DNA of 64,000 nucleotides from Brasilonema sennae CENA114 (GTDB taxonomy: Bacteria > Cyanobacteriota > Cyanobacteriia > Cyanobacteriales > Nostocaceae): contig NZ_CP030118.1 of NCBI RefSeq assembly GCF_006968745.1, positions 2,368,654 through 2,432,653 on the forward strand, given 5' to 3'. Made by a program: the position numbers and the translations under genes. Positions within the stretch are counted from its first letter, which is position 1, and the number at the start of each line of letters is the position of its first letter. Under the pieces are notes generated by a model. The model was not told where the DNA came from. It worked only from the letters and a program-made list of their open reading frames with translations, and ran no database searches. Below, in pieces: positions 29,270 through 38,852 of this stretch.

Positions 29270-29746
29270 ATGAACCGTGATAAACAACTTCCTTGGCAGC
29301 AAGAGACGGTCATTCGTCACAGTCAACGCCTGATCCAAAGTTTTCACAATTGGACAGGACGTTGTTTGTTAGATGCTAGCGGCTCACCAGAGGAAATAGC
29401 CAAGGGACTGTTTGAAGCACCGTTTGTTTTAGTCTCTCACGGTGTCCAATCAGATCCAATCTTTAACTATGGTAATCGTAAGGCATTACAATTATGGGAA
29501 CTTTCTTGGGAAGAGTTTATGCAAACGCCTTCGCGTAAGGCAGTTCAGGAAGTCTTGCAGGAAGAACGTAATAAACTCCTAGCTGAGACGCTAAGCAAAG
29601 GTTTTAGTAGTTATTCTGGCGTCCGCATCTCCAGTACTGGTAAACGCTTCTTCCTAGAAAATGGTATCGTTTGGAATGTTTTAGATAAACAGCAGCAATA
29701 TTATGGTCAAGCTGCTACTTTTTCATCAGCACGACTTATCTCCTAG
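29270..29746 (+). CDS. MEKHLA domain-containing protein
   Basis: 158 residues. The pattern HSQRLIQSFHNWTGRCLL ... LFEAPFVLVSHGVQSDPIFNYGNRKALQLWELSWEEF is the MEKHLA domain, a PAS-related sensor-like fold; YSGVRISSTGKRFFLENGIVWNV is the closing PAS-like sheet. It is a free-standing single-domain protein, probably cytoplasmic. Ligand and partner are unknown. Its stop overlaps by 11 bases the 3' end of the opposing tyrosine kinase gene, so the two are convergent. Confidence 0.85.
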   Translation: MNRDKQLPWQQETVIRHSQRLIQSFHNWTGRCLLDASGSPEEIAKGLFEAPFVLVSHGVQSDPIFNYGNRKALQLWELSWEEFMQTPSRKAVQEVLQEERNKLLAETLSKGFSSYSGVRISSTGKRFFLENGIVWNVLDKQQQYYGQAATFSSARLIS

Positions 29747-31907
29747 CTCCATTGATCACTCGTGCTTGTGGTTCTTCAGGTGGATAGTTTGAACCCATAT
29801 ATGAGTAAGGCACAGGCATGGTGATATCAGTACCGTTGATCACGACTCCCAATAACTCAAGGTCAGATTCCACCAATTGGTCGATCGCTTCAGTGAGTAT
29901 ATTTTCTTGTGTATTGTTTGGTCTTGTCACTAGCACAATGCCATCGGTGTAAGGCTGTATTAACAAAGCGTCATTTGATAAACTCAGAGCAGGAGTGTCT
30001 AAAATCACCAAATCAAAACGCTCGCGTGCATCCTCCATCAGGCGTCGTATTTCACTAGATTCTAGGATTGCCGCTGATTGACGCACAGGACCTGGGCTAG
30101 GAAGAATGTATAAATTTTCTATATCTGGCACTAAGCGAATATATTCGCCCAAGTTGCCGTAATAACGCAAAGGTTCAATCGTAGCATCGGGGTCGGAAGT
30201 CACTCCTAGGGATGAAGAGTGAGTTGGCGATCGCAAATCTGCTTCAATAATCAAAGTTCGTTTCCCTGCACGAGCGGATGCTATTCCTAAGTTATAAGCG
30301 CTAACTGTCTTACCTTCTCCACTGCTGGTGCTGGTAATCAATACCACCTTCAATTTTCTCCCGCCAACGCGGCGCAGATTACTGCGGAACTTTTCATAAA
30401 ACTCTAGATACAAAGAATCTAGAGAAAGAACCACTGGCACTTCACCTAGATTTAACCCATCAATTGGCATCAAAGGCAATTCGCCCAACAAAGGAACTTC
30501 TCGTTGTTTGAGGCTGTCGCGGATATCTTCCTTGGTCTTGAAGGTTGCTTCCAATGATCCCAGTAAAAATATAACTCCGGCACCTACCAACAATCCTAGT
30601 AAACTGCCTATACCTAGGGTAATTGGCGGACTCAGACGATCCTTATTAGCATCAAGCACAACTGGTGGTCTAGCAATTCCAAGACTGCTGACTGTCTCAG
30701 CTTCTGCTGTTTTTGCGTCTGTTAGCTTTACCTGCATTTGGTCATAGACGGCTTTTTTGAGTGCAACCTCCTGTTCTAAGCGCGATCGCTCCAATTGCTT
30801 GTTGGGTATCAGCGAATACTCATTCCGCAATCGTGCTTCATCTTTTGTGAGGTCAACAAGTTGCTCTTGCAGTGTTTCGCGCTGGGTTTGCAAAGCAACC
30901 ATCTGATTTGCCAGCTGCTGTCGGGCTGGATCTAGGTTGCTTCGGGAGCGAATGGCCGTAGTAGCTGGAAGCGGCGCTGTTCCGTCTTTCCCGCCTACAA
31001 CTTCAGCACCACGTTGCCGAAGTAAGTTCTCATAACCTTCTTTCTGATTGCGCAACTGAATCATTGTCGGGTGTTCGGGGCGCAAACCTTCTTTCTTTAG
31101 AATTTCAATTTGGGATTCAATTTGGTAAAGTTGTGCTCGCACGTTAGCAATAATTGGATCAGCACTTAAAGCAGAAGAGACATAAGCTTGGTTGACGTTT
31201 AAACCCAACTTATCTTGTATGCTGCGAATTTGAGTATCAATTCCAGCAAGAACTAATTGAGTTTGTCGTTGCTGTACTTGGCTACTAGTCACTGCGTTGA
31301 GCAAACTTCCATTTTCTGCTGCCAATATTGCTGGTCGCTCTTTGCGATCATACACTTCTAACTTCTGCTCAGCCACTTGTAGTTCTTTTTTCGCTTGTGG
31401 CAAGCGTTCATTAACTTTACCAATAACTGCTTTTAATCTCCGTGTATTAATTTCGGCACTCAGGGCGATCATTGCCTCCATCAATGCCTGCAATGTTTCT
31501 TGTGCTGACTGGATCTTAGTATCGTTATATTTCAGATCGATGAGTGTGGGTGTGGGTTGTTTGTCTCCTGTAGTTTTTGCGTCTTTGTCAGGCATCGTAA
31601 GCACGACATTTTGACGTATTTTTGCTGGCTTGACATTAACTTTTGCTGCTGCTGCATCAATGACTGGCTCTGATAACAAAATATCTTGGCTCAGTTCCTG
31701 CCCTTGCAGATTAATTTCATTACCTGTTGCGGAAAAAGAAACTGTTGGGCGATTATAGGTCAGTGCGCCGTTCGCTACATATCTAGATTGTCGTGGTTGC
31801 AATGCCACCACCATTGATCCCGCTACAACTAGACCAAAACTAGCTAGTCCAATCCACTTGTACTTATCGAAAGCAATGAGGTAGCGTTTTACAATTGGTG
31901 GAGTCAT
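29736..31907 (-). CDS. Wzc-like polysaccharide biosynthesis tyrosine autokinase
   Basis: 723 residues. An N-terminal transmembrane segment (about 18-36), a Wzz chain-length domain with long coiled coils (about 150-400), a second membrane helix (ITLGIGSLLGLLVGAGVIFLLG) and a C-terminal BY-kinase domain: Walker A STSSGEGKTVSAYNLG, A' LIIEADLRSP, B LVILDTPAL. The short C-terminal tail has few tyrosines. It controls polymerisation and export of exopolysaccharide with the Wza-like protein encoded just upstream in the same operon. Together with the exosortase genes upstream it forms an extracellular-matrix cluster. Confidence 0.9.
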   Translation of the reverse strand: MTPPIVKRYLIAFDKYKWIGLASFGLVVAGSMVVALQPRQSRYVANGALTYNRPTVSFSATGNEINLQGQELSQDILLSEPVIDAAAAKVNVKPAKIRQNVVLTMPDKDAKTTGDKQPTPTLIDLKYNDTKIQSAQETLQALMEAMIALSAEINTRRLKAVIGKVNERLPQAKKELQVAEQKLEVYDRKERPAILAAENGSLLNAVTSSQVQQRQTQLVLAGIDTQIRSIQDKLGLNVNQAYVSSALSADPIIANVRAQLYQIESQIEILKKEGLRPEHPTMIQLRNQKEGYENLLRQRGAEVVGGKDGTAPLPATTAIRSRSNLDPARQQLANQMVALQTQRETLQEQLVDLTKDEARLRNEYSLIPNKQLERSRLEQEVALKKAVYDQMQVKLTDAKTAEAETVSSLGIARPPVVLDANKDRLSPPITLGIGSLLGLLVGAGVIFLLGSLEATFKTKEDIRDSLKQREVPLLGELPLMPIDGLNLGEVPVVLSLDSLYLEFYEKFRSNLRRVGGRKLKVVLITSTSSGEGKTVSAYNLGIASARAGKRTLIIEADLRSPTHSSSLGVTSDPDATIEPLRYYGNLGEYIRLVPDIENLYILPSPGPVRQSAAILESSEIRRLMEDARERFDLVILDTPALSLSNDALLIQPYTDGIVLVTRPNNTQENILTEAIDQLVESDLELLGVVINGTDITMPVPYSYMGSNYPPEEPQARVINGARR

Positions 31908-32047
31908 GGCAGCAGCAAATCAAAACTAAGTATAAATTAGACTACAATTTTTATATAATTTCGGTTTTGAGGAGTCTGAAATTAGAAATTATTTCATAAG
32001 TTCATTCCTCTTCCTTCTCTTACACACGGCTGGCAAGGACTACTAAT

Positions 32048-33493
32048 CTAGTATCTGTTGTCATTGACACCGAAGAAGCCGAGAAAGGTACGAATATCGT
32101 AGAAGGGACGGGCAATTGTACCGATGATATTAGTAATTTTAGCAATTAGGGTTCGTCCTACTACGATAACATCGTTATCTTGAAGTGCGACATTTTGAGA
32201 TCCATCCCCTGACAAAGCTTTTTTAGCATTAATCGATTGCTTAACCGCTCGACCTTTTTCTGGGTCAAAGCGAACCAGAGCTATGTCACTGAGGTTGGCA
32301 CTGTCAGTATTAATTCCTGCCAATACGTCAATAAAAGTACTACCATTAGGCAAAGGAACAGTGACTATTCCCCCACCAGCATAATTTAAAACACGAACTC
32401 TAATCTGTGGTGTTGCTAAAGTTGAGCGAGATACCAATGCGCGGTCATAACTCTTATCGTTTGCAATTTCCCGACGTGGCACAATGATCGCATCGCCGTC
32501 CTGCAAGCGGAGGTTAGGTATTTCACCACCATTTTGTAATGGAGTATACAGGTCGAGAGTTTGTGAAACCACAGAGCCATCTACTAGCTTCCGGCGTACT
32601 TGGACTTGACGCAAATCTGCCATCATCGCAGAACCACCAGCTAAGAGCAATGCATCGCTAACGCGAGGCGTTATTGAGTTAACAGGATAAACTCCTGGTC
32701 GATTGACTTCCCCATTAATAGTGATTTGAACTGGTCGCTGTCCTATTAGTGATAGTGACACTAATGGGTTAACTAATTGGCGACTCAAAGCTAAGCGAAT
32801 TTTCTCTTGCGCTTCTTCCAAAGTCAAGCCTTGTAGCGATACTGTGCCTACTTGTGGCACAATGATATTGCCCTCAGGATTAATTTGAGCCGAAAAATTG
32901 AATTCTGGGCGCTGCGCCAGCAATGAGAATGTCACATTTGGATTGACCACGAAACGATTATAGCCTGAGCGAATTTTTTGTTGTGCTTGTTGTAGAGTCA
33001 ATCCCTTAAGTGACACTGTTCCCAGTAATGGTACGACGATGTTTCCTTCGGGGTTAATCAGAGCTTGAAAGCTTAAATCTGGGAAACGTACAACTGAAAC
33101 TCCAATGCTATCTCCGGGTCCTAGACGATAGGAGCCAGGAGGACGCTGAACCAAAATGTTAATGCTATCTCCTGGTCCCAAGAGGTAGCGGTTCAATTGC
33201 GGCGACATCCCTTCTCGAAGACCAGGAGCGACAAAGTCAGTACTACTGGGCGGAGCTGGGGGAGGTTGTCGTAGTAATGGTCCTGTTGGAGTATTAGGTA
33301 CAGGTACGGGAGCCTGTCTTGCTGGAGTATTAAGTACAGGTGCGGGAGTTTGTCCTGGCGTTCGTTTCTGCGTTGATGTTTGAGCAACAACCGGTTGGAC
33401 AATTGTTACCAAAGAAACGCCTACGTACAGACCAGCAAAAGACAGGGCGTTAAACAAGCGCATACGACAACCAGAAACAATAGACATTGGCAC
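32048..33493 (-). CDS. Wza-like polysaccharide export protein (Poly_export/SLBB)
   Basis: 481 residues. Signal peptide (about 1-38, ending VVAQ), a Pro/Thr-rich linker (40-95), then two successive copies of the polysaccharide export domain: LGPGDSIGVSVVRFPDLSF ... INPEGNIVVPLLGTVSLKGLT, and INPEGNIIVPQVGTVSLQGLT. SLBB modules follow (ITINGEVNRPGVYPVNSIT). Two tandem LGPGDSI motifs also occur at the start. It should form the outer-membrane export channel paired with the Wzc-like kinase. The gap of 140 bases between the two genes has no gene. Confidence 0.88.
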   Translation of the reverse strand: MPMSIVSGCRMRLFNALSFAGLYVGVSLVTIVQPVVAQTSTQKRTPGQTPAPVLNTPARQAPVPVPNTPTGPLLRQPPPAPPSSTDFVAPGLREGMSPQLNRYLLGPGDSINILVQRPPGSYRLGPGDSIGVSVVRFPDLSFQALINPEGNIVVPLLGTVSLKGLTLQQAQQKIRSGYNRFVVNPNVTFSLLAQRPEFNFSAQINPEGNIIVPQVGTVSLQGLTLEEAQEKIRLALSRQLVNPLVSLSLIGQRPVQITINGEVNRPGVYPVNSITPRVSDALLLAGGSAMMADLRQVQVRRKLVDGSVVSQTLDLYTPLQNGGEIPNLRLQDGDAIIVPRREIANDKSYDRALVSRSTLATPQIRVRVLNYAGGGIVTVPLPNGSTFIDVLAGINTDSANLSDIALVRFDPEKGRAVKQSINAKKALSGDGSQNVALQDNDVIVVGRTLIAKITNIIGTIARPFYDIRTFLGFFGVNDNRY

Positions 33494-33590
33494 TATAACT
33501 TACTTATAGTATGAAGTGCCAATGTATATAACAGAGTTATAACTTTACTTTAATTAAGAGAGTGAAAAGTACCTTTTTTATGGCAAAACT

Positions 33591-34340
33591 TTACTTTTTG
33601 TTATTTTTATACAACTGTATTGGCGAATGACTTGACACTGGACCTGCCATCAAAACAGCTTGCACTGTTTGACCGAGAGATTTAGCTTCATTCCAAATTG
33701 TTTCCACCTGCCCTAATGGTTCCATAGGAATAAGAATACTCACAGCAACCCAAGGAGCGCGTTTTTTTTGCAACTGTGCTAGCTGATCGACGATAAACCA
33801 GGGGAAAAGTGATGAACTACCACCATTGAACCAGGCATACCATTGCAAAACCGCAAAAGTCTGCTGATTTGTTGAGGCACGAAAGAACCTAGCTTGTACT
33901 TTTGTTTCAGCAGGATTTGACCCTGTCCCTTGCGGTTTAACAGTAAAATCAGCAGAGCGATACTGAGCTATCTTCCACTGCCAAAGGCTGTTTATTTCCG
34001 TCCACTCCACCACAGGCTGATCTTTAGATCCTGTTTGTGGTCGCAAAAGCAGAACTGCTTTGGTTTTGTCGCTTTTTTTCTGAATAAACTGATAAGACCA
34101 TGTGCCTTCCCCTATCTCTTGTTCTCGCTGTTCTATAGTCTGCCAACCAGGAAGGATCAATCCCTTTTGACGTAAATTTTTCAACTCCTGCAGACGAGTT
34201 ATTCGTGGTAATTCCTGCCATTGCCAGTGTCCTGTCAGGTAACCAGGAATTGCTCCTATAAGCAACAGTACTAATAGCAACAAAAGGGCTACTATCTGAG
34301 AAAACCGCTGCTCCTTGAGAAACTTGGAAAAAGAAATCAT
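33591..34340 (-). CDS. Cyanoexosortase A system-associated protein
   Basis: 249 residues. One N-terminal membrane helix (about 13-33), then a soluble domain (WQTIEQREQEIGEGTWSYQF ... VLQWYAWFNGGSSSLFPWF) characteristic of the small protein that always follows cyanoexosortase A. It ends 30 bases from the exosortase stop and is co-oriented, so it is almost certainly co-transcribed. Its role is not known; the membrane anchor suggests an accessory subunit on the outer face of the membrane. Confidence 0.85.
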   Translation of the reverse strand: MISFSKFLKEQRFSQIVALLLLLVLLLIGAIPGYLTGHWQWQELPRITRLQELKNLRQKGLILPGWQTIEQREQEIGEGTWSYQFIQKKSDKTKAVLLLRPQTGSKDQPVVEWTEINSLWQWKIAQYRSADFTVKPQGTGSNPAETKVQARFFRASTNQQTFAVLQWYAWFNGGSSSLFPWFIVDQLAQLQKKRAPWVAVSILIPMEPLGQVETIWNEAKSLGQTVQAVLMAGPVSSHSPIQLYKNNKK

Positions 34341-34370
34341 CAGTGAACTTTACAGTACTTAGACAAAATT

Positions 34371-35243
34371 TTACTCCGAAACTTCGGCAAAATATTTCTC
34401 AATCCAATTTAGAGTTGGCACCAATGAAAGCAGCATAACAGCAGAATACAAATCACCACCCCAACCATTATGCAGCCAATGAAAAGCTCCGTCTTGTCCT
34501 GTGCCATGAAAGAAGGACAGTAATGTGTTACGAACGATATTGGCGCAAATACTAATTAAGACTGCAATAGATAAAAACCAAATACTTTTGCGGCGGGAGG
34601 ATAAAGCACCTGTCCAATAAAGCAGCATCAAGCCAACATAAAAAGTCGTAAATAGCATTTTCAGCCCTGCACAGTAGGGTGCAACTTCTACAATTCTTCC
34701 CCCGACATATATATTTACTCCTTCGACAGTGACTTGCATACCAATCTGACTGAGTATGAAGCCAGCAGTACCCGCGATCAAACTCTGCAGGGGCAATGTG
34801 TAGGGAGTGATGAGGTAGGGAACTGATGTTGGTGTTGCAAGAAGTACTAGTATTAAAGCAAATCCTTGCAATTTTAAGCCAGGAATTCCCTTAAGCCACA
34901 AACACAACCCTGTCAGTATAGTTGGAAAGGAAAGATTAACCCACTCGCTGACACCACTCAGGTAAAAAACTCCTCCCAGTACTAACAACGCCACGCCCAA
35001 AGGATGGGAAAAATCTGGTAGTCTTTGCCATTTTTTTCTGTTCAACCAGCAAAGGTATGCAGCAAAGGGTAAACCAATGATACCGTGGCTAAAATATTCG
35101 TGTTCGATACTGATACTTTTGTTGAGCCAACCTTGCACCCAGTAAAATAACACAGGAGCATAAAGCAGTAGCAAAATGCCTAATATAGCTGGAGTAATCA
35201 GGCGTGTGGTATTTGCATTTTTCAGCTGGTGCCGAATTTGCAT
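34371..35243 (-). CDS. crtA: Cyanoexosortase A
   Basis: 290 residues with about eight hydrophobic helices. Exosortase catalytic motifs: Cys in VAPYCAGLKMLFTTFYVG, Arg in CANIVRNTLLSFFHG, and His in FHWLHNGWGGDLYS. It cleaves PEP-CTERM-type sorting tails of exported proteins and is usually coupled to exopolysaccharide clusters, as here. A plausible substrate is the protein at 861-1700. An unrelated carotenoid enzyme is also called CrtA; this is not that gene. Confidence 0.88.
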   Translation of the reverse strand: MQIRHQLKNANTTRLITPAILGILLLLYAPVLFYWVQGWLNKSISIEHEYFSHGIIGLPFAAYLCWLNRKKWQRLPDFSHPLGVALLVLGGVFYLSGVSEWVNLSFPTILTGLCLWLKGIPGLKLQGFALILVLLATPTSVPYLITPYTLPLQSLIAGTAGFILSQIGMQVTVEGVNIYVGGRIVEVAPYCAGLKMLFTTFYVGLMLLYWTGALSSRRKSIWFLSIAVLISICANIVRNTLLSFFHGTGQDGAFHWLHNGWGGDLYSAVMLLSLVPTLNWIEKYFAEVSE

Positions 35244-35278
35244 AGCTTTTATGATAAAGAATCAATAATGAGATTTTC

Positions 35279-36445
35279 TTAAAGACACAGAATTTTTTGA
35301 TGTTCACCGCTGAGAATTAATGTGATAGCCGATACTACTTGCTGAACTTGGCTATGACTTAAACCAGGATACATGGGTAAGGATAGTATTTGCTTCGACA
35401 GCATTTCAGCATTGGGAAAGTCCCCGACTTGATAGCCTAGGTGGGTGAATGCTGGTTGGAGATGACAAGGAATTGGGTAGTGAACGCCAGTTTGAATCCC
35501 CACTTGTGCGAGTTGTTCTTGAAGTTGCTGACGTTGTACACCACAAGAATCATCTACTCTGATGACATAAAGATGATAAACGTGTCCCTCGCTACTGTGG
35601 TTTTGTATGGGAATGAGTCCGCTTGATGCTAGAGGTGCTAGTTCAATGTCGTACTGCTGGGCTGCATTGAGGCGATCGCGATTCCATTGTGGCAAATATG
35701 GTAATTTCTCGTGCAACACTGCTGCTTGAATTGTATCTAAACGGCTATTGGTTCCCTCTTCAACGTGAATGTATTTTTGAGCCGCGCCATAATTGCGCAA
35801 GCGTAACATTTTTTGAGCGACATCTGGATCTCGCGTTAATAACATCCCGCCATCTCCAAATGCCCCTAAATTCTTGCTGGGATAAAAACTAAAAGCTGCT
35901 GCGCTTCCCACTGAACCTGCGCGATATCCTTCTCGTTCGGCTAGGTGGGCTTGTGCTGCATCTTCAAAAATCAGCACTTTGAAAGTCTCGGCAAAATCTA
36001 ACAACTGCCGTGGCGACACCATCTGACCGTAAAGATGTACTGGAAGAATTGCTTTGGTTTGAGGTGTAACTGCCCGCGCTGCAGCTTCTAAATCAATTAA
36101 AGCTGTTTGTGGATCGCAATCTACAAAAATTGGCTTTGCCCCTGCACGTATTACCCCAATCAACGTCGCAACAAAGGTGTTTGCTGGTAAAATGACTTCA
36201 TCTCCAGGACCAATATGACACGCTTGTAAACCGAGGGCGATCGCATCAGTTCCCGAAGCAACACCAACTCCATACTCTACGCCAGACGCAGCCGCAAAAG
36301 CTGCTTCAAACTCTTTGAGTGCTTGCCCTAAAACAAAATCTCCCCGTTCCGTTACACCTTGGATTGCTTGTTGTAATTGAGTTTGAATTGGTTGATGCTG
36401 TAAAGTTAGGTCTACAAAAGGAACCGTTACAGTCTTATTATTCAT
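35279..36445 (-). CDS. DegT/DnrJ/EryC1/StrS-family sugar aminotransferase
   Basis: 388 residues, fold-type I PLP enzyme. PFVDLTLQHQPIQTQL at the start, SGTDAIALGLQACHIGPGDEVI, IFEDAAQAHLAE (Asp/Gln contacting the cofactor), and the Schiff-base Lys in FSFYPSKNLGAFGDGGML. It transfers an amino group to a nucleotide-activated keto-sugar, supplying amino-sugars for the polysaccharide exported by the adjacent Wza/Wzc pair. It is the first gene of the minus-strand cluster, 35 bases before cyanoexosortase A. Confidence 0.9.
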   Translation of the reverse strand: MNNKTVTVPFVDLTLQHQPIQTQLQQAIQGVTERGDFVLGQALKEFEAAFAAASGVEYGVGVASGTDAIALGLQACHIGPGDEVILPANTFVATLIGVIRAGAKPIFVDCDPQTALIDLEAAARAVTPQTKAILPVHLYGQMVSPRQLLDFAETFKVLIFEDAAQAHLAEREGYRAGSVGSAAAFSFYPSKNLGAFGDGGMLLTRDPDVAQKMLRLRNYGAAQKYIHVEEGTNSRLDTIQAAVLHEKLPYLPQWNRDRLNAAQQYDIELAPLASSGLIPIQNHSSEGHVYHLYVIRVDDSCGVQRQQLQEQLAQVGIQTGVHYPIPCHLQPAFTHLGYQVGDFPNAEMLSKQILSLPMYPGLSHSQVQQVVSAITLILSGEHQKILCL

Positions 36446-37010
36446 TTTTAGGCAAGTCCCTAGTATTTTCTGTCACAATTGCTGTACTAAATACTATAGT
36501 TTTGTCAAAGTTTTATTATGAAGAAATCCTAAAGTTTTGATTAACTTTATATTTCTGACTGAAAAAAGAACGGGCTGCGCCTCGCTGCGCTAACAGTAGT
36601 CAGAATGATAAACGGTAAAAAAGGTACAAGCATCGCGCGTGATGCTGAGTTGTTGGGAGACCATGCATGGTAGTTCCTCATGGGGAGTTACTACACCCAG
36701 GAGGATTTCCAACGCTCTTATCCTCTGTCGGGAGACCCTCATCAAGTACTGGCTCTTCCGTAGGGTATCTCGTAAAACTAGCGCTGCGAAGGGAGACAAG
36801 GATCGCAGCGCTTACTCACCGTAAGATGTGGGCGTTCCCACTAGAGTGTATGCAGTTCATGAGGGCTACTTATTGAAAGTATTTTGTTAGAGATTCAATC
36901 AAATGAATGATTATGACAACTTAATTCATATTGGAATCGCATATTAATATAAAACCGATATTCCGCACTCTCAACTGACGGTATCGGTTTTTACGGGTTT
37001 TTAACTACTA
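36446..37010. repeat. Repeat-rich intergenic stretch before IS630 copy 2
   Basis: About 36,716-36,764 repeats the block seen at about 264-312 (CTCTTATCCTCTGTCGGG, then CCCTCATCAAGTACTGGCTC). Small ORFs on both strands here (36,590-36,876) are by-products of the repeat. AT-rich sequence follows up to the TA target of the IS630 element at 37,009-37,010. Confidence 0.55.
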
Positions 37011-38334
37011 GTACAGCACGGCGTAAATAAACCAAGTATTAGACAGCTAACACTTTACCCTTATATGTCCACTGAAAAGGTTTAGCCATTGTTTTATTAA
37101 AGTAGTCGATAAATTCAAGAATTCGGGTTTTTAGGTCATCCTGACTCTTGAAGCTAGCACGCTGAAGTAACTTACGAACCAAAATACTGAACCAAATTTC
37201 AATCTGGTTGAGCCAAGAAGAGTGTTTAGGGGTGTAATGGAAAACAATTCGATGTGTTTTGTCACTTAAAAAAGCAGCACGGGATTTCATGGATTTGAGT
37301 ATTCCCCTTTTTCCTTTAATACCCAGATCGATATTCAAACCTTCTTTTTCTGCAACCAAACGAACCAGCGATTCAGACTGATGCGTATTCAGACAATCCA
37401 TGATTAGATGCCATTTTTTAGCATTGGGTTCACTTTCAATGATTCGACGAATATTGAGAACAAAATCAACTTCTGTTCGAGAATCTCCACAAGTAGGCTC
37501 GATAATCTTACCAGTAGCGACATCAAAATTAGCAATTAAACTCTGTGTACCGTGACGAATATACTCAAACTCCCTTCTTTCAACTTTACCAGGTCGCATC
37601 GGTAAATCTTTTTCTAGACGCTCTGTAGCTTGAATACCCGTCATTTCATCAATTGATATTGTACGCTCTGCGTTTTGATAACGTTCAATCGCACTTATGT
37701 ATAAACCAGTAATATCTTCAACTTTTACGTCAAATTCTTCGTCCTTAGGGGGGGGTTAACCAGTAACTACTCTGGTGGGGTTTAAGTTCTGCCTCTTCTA
37801 GTAATCTTCCAACATGGCGGACAGATATGCTTTCAATAATCCCTTGCTTTATAATTTCGTCTGCTAGTTCTCTTGGTGTCCAATGACTTATTGGTCGTCC
37901 GTAGTCTTCGGGTTTTGAACATGCAAGGGCAAACAGTTTGATTACTTGCTCCATACTAAATTTTACTGGTGCCCCAATACGCTCCGAATCTCGTAGTCTC
38001 TCAAAAGTAGGCAACTTTTTATCGCTAGTTTTAAACCATCGGTTTCGCCATAAACGAGCCATATCCAGACTTATATTTAATGTTCGAGCAATTTCGCCAT
38101 TATTTTTCCCCTCTGACGCTAGAAGAATTATTTTTGCACGTAGTACTATTTGTTGCCCTGTATTGTGTCGGTTTACCAACTCTTGCAGTTCTGAGCGATC
38201 GCCATCGCTTAAGTTTAATTGTTTTGGAGCTAATCCTGCCACATCCTAATTCTCCGCTTCTCAGCAAAAACTACTTTTAATCTAATTACTCATTCTCCCA
38301 CAGTAATACCTGGTTAACTTACGCCGTGCTGTAC
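37011..38334 (-). mobile_element. IS630-family insertion sequence, copy 2
   Basis: 1,324 bp, with the same 16-bp terminal inverted repeats as copy 1 and TA on both sides (37,009-37,010 and 38,335-38,336). Both proteins translate identically to copy 1. It lies between the polysaccharide cluster and the GAF gene without interrupting an evident ORF. Confidence 0.95.
37039..38242 (-). CDS. IS630-family transposase, two frames joined by +1 shift, copy 2
   Basis: Frame A 38,242-37,745 (165 aa, helix-turn-helix) and frame B open from 37,746 to 37,039 (DDE catalytic part). The same C8-TAAG junction as copy 1 is present; because two independent loci share it, a sequencing error is unlikely and a recoding signal or slippage is favoured. 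The protein would be about 400 residues, cutting and joining at TA sites. Confidence 0.88.
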
Positions 38335-38336
38335 TA

Positions 38337-38852
38337 GGAATGCTATCTAAGATACTTACTGTTTTTTGACTGGAATTTGCTTACTAAAAATTTCTATTTA
38401 ATACATAAAAATAAGCAATTTTAACAGTGATTATACTATGTTACATATCCAGATGCAGAATGTGGGATCTAACATGTTGCCCAAATCCAATTCTAGTTTA
38501 GTATAAAAACATAAAAATTGATTTGTGATCATTGATGATAAGCCTTGTAGTTGATTGTGATATGTCCTTCCTCCGTACGATAGTGTTAATACTGAAATAT
38601 TTTATTTTTTTATACAATAAACTGAATTATAACAGTAGCTCATTATAGATACTGATTCAAGAATATTCCATTACCTTGTGAGAAAAGCAAGCTATTTCTA
38701 CGTATTTTTTAGTACTTCAAGTCAAACATATATTAAAAAAAAATCATCTAAATATGTTCATTTTGAAGCGAATTAGGGAATCTTAAGCATAGTAAATAAC
38801 CCAGAAACAGTGGTTATATAAATTACTCTAGTAAGAGACTGTTAAGGTAGCG
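38337..38852. other. AT-rich intergenic region before the GAF gene
   Basis: About 515 bases without an ORF or clear repeat. AAGGT a few bases before ATG 38,853 is the likely ribosome site of the next gene. Confidence 0.4.
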
